Shown piece by piece: positions 46,712 through 54,283 of a stretch of DNA of 64,000 nt. This stretch comes from JAJCYL01 sp040222875 (GTDB lineage: Bacteria > Bacteroidota > Bacteroidia > Cytophagales > Cyclobacteriaceae). The translations under genes and the position numbers were made by a program. Each line of letters begins with the position of its first letter. Position 1 is the first letter of the stretch. The notes below the pieces were generated by a model. That model did not search any database. It had not been told where the DNA came from and saw only the letters and a program-made list of their open reading frames with translations. The stretch is taken from positions 496,001-560,000 of the forward strand of contig JAVKCG010000004.1 of the NCBI GenBank assembly GCA_040222875.1, read 5' to 3'.

Positions 46712-47677
46712 TTATTCATTCCCCATCCCCTCAATCATCCTTTTCAAAACTGCCTGCGCACTAAATTCACGGTTGCCAGCTTGCTGAACTACCACCGAAT
46801 GTGAGCTGTCCAAAACTTCGTCTGTCACTACTAGATTCCTTCGAACTGGTAAGCAGTGCATGAATTTGGCTTTATTAGTTCCGGACATTTTCTCCATGGT
46901 TACAGTCCAGCTTTTATCATTACTCAATATTTTGCCGTAATCAGAAAATGACGACCAGTTTTTAGCGTAAATGAAATCAGCGCCTTCAAAGGCTTTTTCC
47001 TGATTGTATTCAATGGTTGAGTTGCCAATAATTTCCTTTGACAACTCATAGCCTGCCGGATGTGTAATCACAAAATCAAAGTCTGCCTGCCCTGCCCATT
47101 GGGCAAAAGAATTAGGTACTGACTGTGGCAATGCCTTAATATGCGGTGCCCAGGTCAATACCACTTTCGGTCTCTTTTTCTGCTTCAATTCTTCAATAGT
47201 AGCCATGTCCGTCAAGGCTTGCAATGGGTGATGGACCGCTGACTCAAGGCTCACAACAGGCACTCCCGAATATTTGATAAAAGCATTCAGGATTTTATCC
47301 TGATAGTCAGATTCTTTGTTTTTTAGAGATGGAAATGACCGCAACCCGATAAAATCACAGTACTGTCCAATCACGGGGGCGGCTTCTTTCACATGCTCAG
47401 CAGCGCTGCCATCCATAATTGCTCCATCCTCAGTTTCAAGGTTCCATCCATCAGTGCCGACATTCATTACCATCACGTTCGTACCCAGGTTCTGAGCCGC
47501 TTTTTGTGTGCTTAGCCTTGTCCTTAAACTAGGGTTCATAAATATCAATCCGAGTGTTAGCCCTTTGCCTAAAGTGTTCAATGCCAATGGGTCCTCTTTT
47601 ATTTGTAATACTTCCTTAACCAATCCTGATACCCCCCCGGGGCCAGTGACATCATCAATTGAAGTAAAATGTTTCAT
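46712..47677 (-). CDS. argF': N-acylornithine carbamoyltransferase (Bacteroidota ArgF')
   Basis: 321 residues from ATG 47675-47677. The longer in-frame reading begins 6 codons earlier inside argD and is rejected, because this ATG follows the argD stop by one base. The carbamoyl-phosphate motif reads SLRTRLS, and HCLPVRR closes the C-terminal domain. The WNLETEDGAIMDGSAAEH segment is typical of acetyl- and succinyl-ornithine transcarbamylases, not ordinary ornithine transcarbamylase. The residue that discriminates acetyl from succinyl (Glu in the Xanthomonas enzyme, Pro in the Bacteroides fragilis enzyme, both as I remember them) is Ala93 here. Confidence 0.9.
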   Translation of the reverse strand: MKHFTSIDDVTGPGGVSGLVKEVLQIKEDPLALNTLGKGLTLGLIFMNPSLRTRLSTQKAAQNLGTNVMVMNVGTDGWNLETEDGAIMDGSAAEHVKEAAPVIGQYCDFIGLRSFPSLKNKESDYQDKILNAFIKYSGVPVVSLESAVHHPLQALTDMATIEELKQKKRPKVVLTWAPHIKALPQSVPNSFAQWAGQADFDFVITHPAGYELSKEIIGNSTIEYNQEKAFEGADFIYAKNWSSFSDYGKILSNDKSWTVTMEKMSGTNKAKFMHCLPVRRNLVVTDEVLDSSHSVVVQQAGNREFSAQAVLKRMIEGMGNE

Positions 47678-47678
47678 A

Positions 47679-48806
47679 TCAATTGGATAATACATTTTTG
47701 AGTGCTGTCATAAATATGTCTACCTCCCTTTCTGCAATTGACAGTGGCGGAAGCAATCGTAAAGTATTGGCATTAAATGAGTTGCCAGTAAATATTTTGT
47801 GATCAAAAAGTAGCTTTTTTCTAAGCTCCGCTATCGGAAAATCAAACTCAATACCTATCATCAATCCTTTTCCTCTAAGTGCCTTAGCACTACTAACTTC
47901 AGACAATTCTTTCATTACAAGGTCTCCCAGCTCCTTTGAATTTTTTACAAGGTTTTCTTGCTTCAGAATATCCAACACTGCAATACCAGCCGCACAGGCC
48001 AGGTGATTTCCGCCAAAAGTTGTCCCTAAAAGTCCGGATGGTGGGGCAATATGTGGGGCCACCGCTATGCCTCCTATTGGAAACCCGTTGCCCATGCCTT
48101 TGGCCATACTAATTACATCAGGTTTAATGGCTGAATATTGAAAAGCAAAGAACTCCCCTGCTCTTCCGTAGCCAGACTGCACTTCGTCCAGGATCAACAA
48201 TGTGCCATTATTTTTAGTGAGCGCTGAAAGCTCTTCAAGGTACTCTACATCAGGCGGATAAATACCGGCGATCCCCTGAATACCCTCTACTATGACTGCC
48301 GCCACCTCCTCAGTTAACACTTTCTTTATCGCTTCAATATTATTGATCGGCACCCTTTCAATAATCGTGAGGTCATTCATCGGCGTATGGTACTTCGAAT
48401 TGTCAGTTGCCGCAATTGCTAACGCAGTTCTGCCATGAAAGCCGTTTTCCAGGCACACGATTTTTTTTCTTCCAGTGACACCAGAGGCCAGTTTCAGTGC
48501 AGCTTCGTTCGCTTCCGCCCCGGAATTAACCAGAAATAATTGATAGTCATTCAAGCCTGATGCTTGCCCTAATTTCTGGGCTAGCTCATCTTGCAAAGGG
48601 TTAATTATTGAATTTGAATAAAAGGCTAATTTCTCCGCTTGTTCTGAAATCGCTTTGGTAAAATATGGGTGGGAATGACCGATTGATATGACACCGTGGC
48701 CACCATAAAAGTCCAGATATTTAATTCCTGCCTTATCGTAGATGTAAGCTCCTCTACCGCTTACAGGTTGGATATCAAAAAGGGGATATACGTCGAATCT
48801 TTTCAT
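47679..48806 (-). CDS. argD: N-acylornithine aminotransferase (class III)
   Basis: 375 residues. Class III PLP aminotransferase with YLDFYGGHGVISIGHSHP, NSGAEANEAALKLA, LILDEVQSGYGRAGEFFAF and the PLP lysine in SMAKGMGNGFPIG. Converts N-acylglutamate semialdehyde to N-acylornithine. The TGA lies one base before argF' ATG. A 99-bp gap to argC carries a possible stem-loop. Confidence 0.92.
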   Translation of the reverse strand: MKRFDVYPLFDIQPVSGRGAYIYDKAGIKYLDFYGGHGVISIGHSHPYFTKAISEQAEKLAFYSNSIINPLQDELAQKLGQASGLNDYQLFLVNSGAEANEAALKLASGVTGRKKIVCLENGFHGRTALAIAATDNSKYHTPMNDLTIIERVPINNIEAIKKVLTEEVAAVIVEGIQGIAGIYPPDVEYLEELSALTKNNGTLLILDEVQSGYGRAGEFFAFQYSAIKPDVISMAKGMGNGFPIGGIAVAPHIAPPSGLLGTTFGGNHLACAAGIAVLDILKQENLVKNSKELGDLVMKELSEVSSAKALRGKGLMIGIEFDFPIAELRKKLLFDHKIFTGNSFNANTLRLLPPLSIAEREVDIFMTALKNVLSN

Positions 48807-48831
48807 TTAATACATTCTGTCTTTTCGAACT

Positions 48832-48885
48832 TAGTAAGAATCCCCTCCGGCTACAGTTATGATGGGGCTTCTCCTAAGGTCGAGG
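48832..48885 (-). other. Stem-loop between argC and argD
   Basis: Minus-strand RNA can pair GAGAAGCCCC with GGGGATTCTT (one internal mismatch, about 18-base loop) in the 99-bp gap. It could be an RNA-processing or attenuating element, or a decayed copy of a genome repeat. Nothing else is seen in this gap. Confidence 0.35.
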
Positions 48886-48905
48886 TGACGTTCATTTTTA
48901 CAACT

Positions 48906-49883
48906 TCAAAATCCAATACTTTTCAACTTCAACCCCTCCGTTTCTTCAAACCCAAACATCAAATTCATATTCTGAACTGCCTGGCCTGAAGCACCTTTAA
49001 TCAGGTTGTCTATCATACTCAACACCAGCAGTTTGCCCTCAATTTTTTGCACCTGGATTATTGCTTTGTTTGTACCTACTACCTGTTTCAAATCTGGATT
49101 TTCTTTAGTCATTTTAACAAATGGGCTAGCCGCATAGTAATCCCTAAATATTTCATTTGCCTCCACTTCAGACAAGTGCGAATCCATATAGGCAGAGGCA
49201 AAAATTCCCCTTGTGAAATTGCCCCTCATCGGTAAAAAATTAATTTCTGAAAGTCTATCAATTTGGAGATGATTTAATGTCTGCATTATCTCACTCAAAT
49301 GCTGATGCTGAAATGGCTTGTAAATGGAAACATTATTGTTCCGCCAACTAAAATGACTTGTATCTGATAATGACTGCCCAGCACCGGTTGAACCAGTAAT
49401 TGCATTGATGTGTACCGGATTTACAAGCAGATTTGATGCTGCCAAAGGGAGTAAGGCAAGCTGAATACAAGTTGCAAAACAACCTGGGTTGGCAACTTTT
49501 GAAGCACTTTTTATTTTTTTACAGTAGGCTTCTGGAAGGCCGTAAACAAAATCATTGCCGTCAACCATTATTCTGAAATCCTGGCTCAGGTCTATGATTT
49601 TGGTTGAGGTTGGAATTTTGCTTTCAGCGAGGAATGCTCTTGATGCCCCATGCCCACGGCATAAGAATAGAACATCAACGTTATCGAGGTCCGTAGTGAA
49701 TACCTGATCCAGTTCACCCAACAAATCTTTATGGACTCTAGAAACCTGGACACCTTGCTGGCTCTGGCTGTGCAAAAATTTGATAACCACATTTGGATGA
49801 TGCATCAAAATACGGATCAGTTCGCCAGCAGTATACCCGGCTGCTCCCACTACACCGACTGTAATATTTTTACCCGAACTCAT
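48906..49883 (-). CDS. argC: N-acetyl-gamma-glutamyl-phosphate reductase
   Basis: 325 residues. NAD(P)-binding GVVGAAGYTAGELIRIL, the catalytic cysteine in KVANPGCFATCIQLALLPL, and the terminal LIKGASGQAVQNMNLM. Reduces N-acylglutamyl phosphate to the semialdehyde. The ATG overlaps the argG end by 14 bp. Confidence 0.94.
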   Translation of the reverse strand: MSSGKNITVGVVGAAGYTAGELIRILMHHPNVVIKFLHSQSQQGVQVSRVHKDLLGELDQVFTTDLDNVDVLFLCRGHGASRAFLAESKIPTSTKIIDLSQDFRIMVDGNDFVYGLPEAYCKKIKSASKVANPGCFATCIQLALLPLAASNLLVNPVHINAITGSTGAGQSLSDTSHFSWRNNNVSIYKPFQHQHLSEIMQTLNHLQIDRLSEINFLPMRGNFTRGIFASAYMDSHLSEVEANEIFRDYYAASPFVKMTKENPDLKQVVGTNKAIIQVQKIEGKLLVLSMIDNLIKGASGQAVQNMNLMFGFEETEGLKLKSIGF

Positions 49884-51066
49884 GCTTGTTCACTTGATAA
49901 TAAATCTGACTTTGGTTCCCGAATATTTTCGAGAAACCCTTAACATCTTCACCAGTCCAGCCCAGGTTTATCTCACCATATGCTCCAAACTTAGAATTCA
50001 TCAAATCATGAACTGATTCGATTCCAACCACATGAAAACGGTGGGGGTTCAGTTGCACCTTCACTTTTCCGGTTACATTCCGTTGACTGTTTTCCAGATA
50101 TGCTTCGATATCCCTGAGGGCAGGTTCCATGAATTGACCCTCATGTACAAGATTTCCATACCATGGCGTCAATTGTTCTTTCAACTGCAACTGCCATTTC
50201 GTAAGTACATGTTTTTCTAACGTGTGATGCGCTTTTACCAGTATTAAAGGTGCTGGGGCCTCAAAACCAACCCGACCTTTAATCCCAATAATGGTGTCAC
50301 CAACATGAATATCCCTTCCGATGGCGTAATCTGAACCAAGATTATTTAGCCTTTTAATAAGTTCTACAGGCGCCAGTTGATCTCCATTTAAACCAACGGG
50401 TTCACCTTTCACAAAGTCAATTTCGATTTCTTGTGGTTCAGAATCTCTGAGCTTTGATGGAAAAGCCTCCTCAGGAAGGTATTTATCAGAAGTGAGCGTT
50501 TCAGCACCCCCAACTGATGTACCCCAAAGCCCTTGATTAATTGAATACCTGGCCTTTTCCCAGTCAAAATTTATCCCATGCTTTTTCAAAAAGTCAATTT
50601 CAGCCTGACGGGAGAGGTTTTGATCCCGGATTGGGGTGATGATTTCGCTCTCTGGGCAAATTGTATGAAAAATCATGTCAAACCGCACCTGATCATTTCC
50701 TGCCCCAGTAGACCCATGGGCGATATAATCAGCCTTGATCAACTTTGCATGCTTTGCTATGGCCATGGCCTGAAAAACCCTTTCAGCACTTACAGAAAGT
50801 GGATAGGTATTGTTTTTCAAAACATTGCCAAAAATGAGGTAACGGACACATCTCTTATAAAATTCTTCCTCAACATTCAGAGCTGTGAATGTCTTTACAC
50901 CCAGTAACTTTGCTCTAGCCTCAATATCACTTAATTCTTGATCATCAAACCCCCCGGTGTTCACCAACACACCATGTACTTCAAGGCCTTTATCTTGCGA
51001 CAAATACTTCACACAATAAGAAGTGTCCAGTCCACCACTAAATGCTAAGACTACTTTGTTGCTCAT
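49870..51066 (-). CDS. argG: Argininosuccinate synthase
   Basis: 398 residues. ATP-pyrophosphatase P-loop AFSGGLDTSYCVKYL, then GSTGAGNDQVRF and the GRDIHVGDTIIGIKGR region. Joins citrulline and aspartate. Its ATG overlaps the GNAT gene stop by 4 bp (ATGA) and its end overlaps argC by 14 bp. The partner argH is not in this cluster. Confidence 0.95.
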   Translation of the reverse strand: MSNKVVLAFSGGLDTSYCVKYLSQDKGLEVHGVLVNTGGFDDQELSDIEARAKLLGVKTFTALNVEEEFYKRCVRYLIFGNVLKNNTYPLSVSAERVFQAMAIAKHAKLIKADYIAHGSTGAGNDQVRFDMIFHTICPESEIITPIRDQNLSRQAEIDFLKKHGINFDWEKARYSINQGLWGTSVGGAETLTSDKYLPEEAFPSKLRDSEPQEIEIDFVKGEPVGLNGDQLAPVELIKRLNNLGSDYAIGRDIHVGDTIIGIKGRVGFEAPAPLILVKAHHTLEKHVLTKWQLQLKEQLTPWYGNLVHEGQFMEPALRDIEAYLENSQRNVTGKVKVQLNPHRFHVVGIESVHDLMNSKFGAYGEINLGWTGEDVKGFSKIFGNQSQIYYQVNKHEFG

Positions 51067-51722
51067 ATTGAAAATAGATTTAGGATTAATGATTTGCGCT
51101 TTTGTGTGAAAACAGATCTCTTAATCTTGATCATTCGTTCGTAAATTTTAGATTTCTTGATGAAGTTCCACTTTTTAGTTTTCCGGTTGTTTTTAGGATC
51201 ATACATCATTCCTGTGCAAAGGCAATTCTTAAAATCCTTGCTCTTTAGAATGTCGTAATTCACACAGCTTTGACAACCTTTCCAAAAGGCCTCATCAGTT
51301 GTCAACTCTGAAAAGGGTACTGGATAATAGCCCAGATCAGCATTAATTCTCATTACAGGCAGACTGGTCGTCAATCCAAAAATCTTAGCGTCAGGATATT
51401 TTTTCCTTGAAAGTTTAAAAGCAGTTTCTTTAATCCGTTTTGCCAGGCCATGATGCCGATAGGTTGAACTTACCACAAGCCCCGAATTGGCCACATACTT
51501 ACCATGTCCCCATGTTTCGATGTAGCAGAAGCCTCCAAATTCCTCATTTTTTCCGACAGCAATAACCGCCTTGCCCTCCTCTATCTTTCTAATTATATAC
51601 TCAGGGCTTCTCTGGGCAATACCTGTTCCGCGTTGAGCGGCACTTTCGGCAATGGTGAGGCAGATGAGCTCTACAAATTTTAAGTGTGACTCATTGGCCA
51701 CTGTTATAGCAAATTGCGACAT
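51063..51722 (-). CDS. GNAT protein at the head of the arginine operon, candidate N-acylglutamate synthase
   Basis: 219 residues. The acetyltransferase core has VVSSTYRHHGLAKRIKETAF as acyl-CoA-binding motif A (R/Q-x-x-G-x-A form). A four-cysteine cluster GCQSCVNYDILKSKDFKNCLC (C-x2-C, then C-x-C) follows, and the tail is very basic (about residues 180-212). No ArgA or ArgJ is seen in the operon, so the missing first step, acylation of glutamate, is plausibly done by this protein; that is inference from position, as similar proteins head arg clusters in other Bacteroidota. It is the first gene after the leader. Confidence 0.75.
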   Translation of the reverse strand: MSQFAITVANESHLKFVELICLTIAESAAQRGTGIAQRSPEYIIRKIEEGKAVIAVGKNEEFGGFCYIETWGHGKYVANSGLVVSSTYRHHGLAKRIKETAFKLSRKKYPDAKIFGLTTSLPVMRINADLGYYPVPFSELTTDEAFWKGCQSCVNYDILKSKDFKNCLCTGMMYDPKNNRKTKKWNFIKKSKIYERMIKIKRSVFTQKRKSLILNLFSI

Positions 51723-51871
51723 CGTCGACTTAGTTAAAAAATTAGATTATGAAGTGTTGAATTGGGGTGCAGTCACCACATAGGCAACCGAATATAGTCT
51801 CAGGCCAATGGCCTGGGAAACCTACGCCTTGACGGCCTGAGTGCCGAAGAAGTGTGTGCTATGTAGGTTCT
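51723..51871 (-). promoter_or_regulatory. Putative arginine attenuator: alternative RNA hairpins over and after the leader ORF
   Basis: In the minus-strand transcript, segment 1 CTCAGGCC (51834-51841, leader codons 12-14), segment 2 CCCAGGCC (51810-51817, codons 20-22) and segment 3 GGCCTGAG (51799-51806, end of leader) allow two exclusive pairings: 2:3 (7 bp and one G-U, 3-base loop) or 1:3 (8 bp, perfect). A second set competes for the leader start: AACCTAC (51863-51869) can pair with GTAGGTT (51819-51825), or CCTACATAGC (51858-51867) with GCCTATGTGG (51776-51785). A ribosome stalled at the Arg codons would cover segments 1 and 2. A clean intrinsic terminator is not obvious; a T6 run lies at 51736-51741. 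Confidence 0.6.
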
Positions 51872-51874
51872 CAT
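51800..51874 (-). CDS. Arginine-rich leader peptide of the arg operon
   Basis: 24 codons and TGA, from ATG 51872-51874. Six arginines: R2, R13, R16, R17, R18, R21, the last five inside nine codons (R-P-S-R-R-R-F-P-R). Codons are AGA, AGG, AGG, CGT, AGG, AGG. Six of 24 residues is far above normal. It lies 15 bases after a TAnnTTTG-like -7 box and 77 bases before the first arg gene. Both the position and the composition match a ribosome-stalling leader that senses arginyl-tRNA. I know of no gene name for it in this phylum. Confidence 0.65.
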   Translation of the reverse strand: MRTYIAHTSSALRPSRRRFPRPLA

Positions 51875-51889
51875 TTTCATTAGAAGCAT

Positions 51890-51921
51890 CAAAGGAATGC
51901 TTAAAACGTCTATTAATCAAA
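51890..51921 (-). promoter_or_regulatory. Promoter of the arginine leader and operon
   Basis: On the minus strand, TTTG (51918-51921) and TTCCTTTG (51890-51897, 7 of 8 to TAnnTTTG) are 20 bases apart. A start point about 7 bases further would place the leader ATG about 10 bases into the RNA and the GNAT start about 160 bases in. Confidence 0.6.
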
Positions 51922-52065
51922 TTAATTTCTGAGGAGCGGCAGTCATTCTAATGCTTTGACAACTCCACTTTTAACGAATCAACAATTTAACGGACACTAA
52001 TAACTACAAATTTGTCAATTCATCAATAGTTTAAGGGATTGGCGGTTAATATGTCAAAAAATCGA

Positions 52066-52722
52066 TTAATTGAGATATTCGTTTATTTCTGATTGCAAAC
52101 TCCGGCATTTCTCGAGACATCTCATATATGAATCCTTTTTTTGTGTAGCAAAGTATTGAGAACTGAAAGTATAATTGATGAATTCGTTGGTCTTCATAAA
52201 CTCGGTTGAGCTTAACCCATCCCTCCCAAATGTCACATTCTTATCAATATATGGATTGATGTGATACAAGAATTTATCTCTTTGATAATCTTGTAAAATC
52301 TTGATCTCACTATAATTGGTATTATAAAGATCAATTATCTGTTTGCGCAAATCAAAACTCTGAATGTTCTCAAACTTTCCGGACGTTACCATACTTTGAT
52401 AAGTATTGTCATTGGAGATGAATGACTGATATTGATATATCCCTAAAAAATAGTTGAACAGCGAGTCATTGGTGAAATCTTTATAAATAATAGATCTTAT
52501 CATTCCATTGATCATTTTGGTCTGATATTCCATTGTATCGATTGCAAATTCGAGTCTTTCAATATCCTGATCAAGATCATGTAATAAGCTTTCCAGATAT
52601 TGCCTCTCCAGTTTTCTGTTGTCCCTGCCTTCTTTCCATGAATTAAGCTGAAATGCGATGGTAATACCGATGATTACCACTATCAGTTCAACAAAATGGG
52701 TACGCCATTAGATATTTTTCAT
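52066..52722 (-). pseudogene. DUF6090-like membrane protein with an in-frame stop at codon 5
   Basis: Reading from ATG 52720-52722 gives M-K-N-I, then TAA (52708-52710), then WRTHFVELIVVIIGITIAFQ, the membrane-anchor start expected of DUF6090 proteins. After the stop the frame stays open for the full remaining length (membrane helix ending LNSWKE, then a long helical domain with LESLLHDLDQDIERLEF). Translation could restart at GTG 52678-52680, giving 204 residues with only part of the helix. So the gene is either a recent nonsense pseudogene or expressed with a shortened anchor. A sequencing error at this base cannot be excluded. Confidence 0.65.
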
Positions 52723-52764
52723 AGTTAAGGTCGATTAAACATTATTGATAAAGATAGTTGTAGC

Positions 52765-52804
52765 TGACAAACTGTCACATAATCCAGTCTCTCTGTTAAC
52801 TTTG
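52765..52804 (+). promoter_or_regulatory. Palindrome and -7 box upstream of miaB
   Basis: TGACA-AAC-TGTCA (52765-52777) is a 5-bp inverted repeat, and TAACTTTG (52797-52804) is an exact TAnnTTTG. No good TTTG is found 17-23 bases upstream of it. The palindrome occupies the place of the -33 element, so it may be an operator or activator site. Confidence 0.5.
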
Positions 52805-52825
52805 CAGTCCGAAAATTTTTAAACG

Positions 52826-54283
52826 ATGGAGATAATAAAGGATTTGGAAATATTGCCAAAAGAAGAGGCTTGCGAGATGAGGGTGACAAAAGACGGTGAT
52901 GCATCTGCTTTGAAGAAACTCTACATAGAAAGTTACGGCTGCCAAATGAATTTCTCCGACAGTGAAATTGTCACATCAATACTCAAAAAAGATGGATTCG
53001 ATACCACTTCAACATTCGAAGAGGCTGATCTGATTTTATTAAATACCTGCTCCATAAGAGAAAAAGCAGAGCAGACGGTGAGGAACAGGTTGGTTCATTT
53101 TAATGCCGTGAAAAGAAACAAACCGCAAATTAAAATCGGGGTTCTTGGCTGCATGGCTGAAAGGCTGAAATCAAAACTGCTTGAGGAAGAAAAAATAGTT
53201 GATTTAGTGGCTGGTCCGGATGCATACCGAGAGCTGCCTAACCTTCTCAAAGATGTGGATGATGGCCAAAAGGCCGTTAATACTTTTCTATCAAGAGAAG
53301 AAACATACGCCGATATTAGCCCCGTTAGGTTGAACTCAAACGGGGTTACTGCATTTATCTCAATAATGAGGGGCTGCGACAACATGTGCTCATTTTGTGT
53401 AGTGCCATTTACCAGAGGCAGAGAACGTAGCCGTGACCCTTTTTCAATTGTAAATGAGGCAAAAGATTTGTTTGAAAGAGGCTTTCGGGAAGTGACGCTT
53501 TTGGGACAAAATGTGGATTCTTACAAGTGGTCATCAGAAGAGAATAATAAAGCGAGATTAGAGAAATCAGAGGTTGAAGAGGTCGTCAATTTTGCAAATC
53601 TACTGGAGATGGTGGCTAAGGTTCACCCAGACTTAAGAATTAGGTTTTCAACATCCCATCCCAAAGACATAACCGACGAGGTGTTGTATACAATGAAGAA
53701 GTATGACAACATCTGCAATTACATTCACCTACCAGTGCAAAGCGGAAACACAAGGGTGCTAGATGCCATGAACAGGACGTATTCTCGAGAGTGGTACATC
53801 AACCGGGTCGATGCTATCAGGGAAATTTTAGGTGATGAATGCGGCATTTCATCAGATATGATTGCTGGTTTCTGTACTGAAACGGAAGCTGAGCATCAGG
53901 ACACGTTGTCCATGATGGATTATGTCAGATACGATTTCAGTTACATGTTCATGTATTCTGAACGTCCTGGAACTCTAGCTGCAAAAAAGTACAAAGATGA
54001 CATTCCACTTGATGTTAAGAAGCATCGTTTATCGGAGATAATTGCCAAACAACAAGAGATTTCGCTAGAGAGAAATAAGTTAGACGTCGGCAGGGTTCAT
54101 GAGGTTTTGATTGAAGGAAAATCGAAACGCTCCGATGAGCAACTACAGGGGCGAAACTCAGCAAATAAAGTTGTTGTGTTTCCTAAAGAAAATTTCAAAA
54201 AAGGTCAATATGTGAATGTCCTGGTGGAAGCTTGCACCGCTGCCACTTTAATGGGACATGCTGTTGAAAAGGAGTTGGTATGA
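52826..54283 (+). CDS. miaB: tRNA-2-methylthio-N6-isopentenyladenosine(37) synthase MiaB
   Basis: 485 residues. Radical-SAM methylthiotransferase acting on A37 of tRNAs that read UNN codons. Auxiliary [4Fe-4S] cysteines are C39 (YGCQMNFSDSE), C75 (LNTCSIREKAE) and C109 (LGCMAERL). The radical-SAM C-x3-C-x2-C is C184, C188, C191. The C-terminal TRAM domain is complete (YVNVLVEACTAATLMGHA). First gene of a compact cluster; its stop overlaps the sigma54 activator by 4 bp. Confidence 0.96.
   Translation: MEIIKDLEILPKEEACEMRVTKDGDASALKKLYIESYGCQMNFSDSEIVTSILKKDGFDTTSTFEEADLILLNTCSIREKAEQTVRNRLVHFNAVKRNKPQIKIGVLGCMAERLKSKLLEEEKIVDLVAGPDAYRELPNLLKDVDDGQKAVNTFLSREETYADISPVRLNSNGVTAFISIMRGCDNMCSFCVVPFTRGRERSRDPFSIVNEAKDLFERGFREVTLLGQNVDSYKWSSEENNKARLEKSEVEEVVNFANLLEMVAKVHPDLRIRFSTSHPKDITDEVLYTMKKYDNICNYIHLPVQSGNTRVLDAMNRTYSREWYINRVDAIREILGDECGISSDMIAGFCTETEAEHQDTLSMMDYVRYDFSYMFMYSERPGTLAAKKYKDDIPLDVKKHRLSEIIAKQQEISLERNKLDVGRVHEVLIEGKSKRSDEQLQGRNSANKVVVFPKENFKKGQYVNVLVEACTAATLMGHAVEKELV

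Noticed and set aside
47678..47695. Longer N-terminus for the carbamoyltransferase
   Set aside because: It would run into argD; the ATG one base after the argD stop is the coupled start and matches the family.
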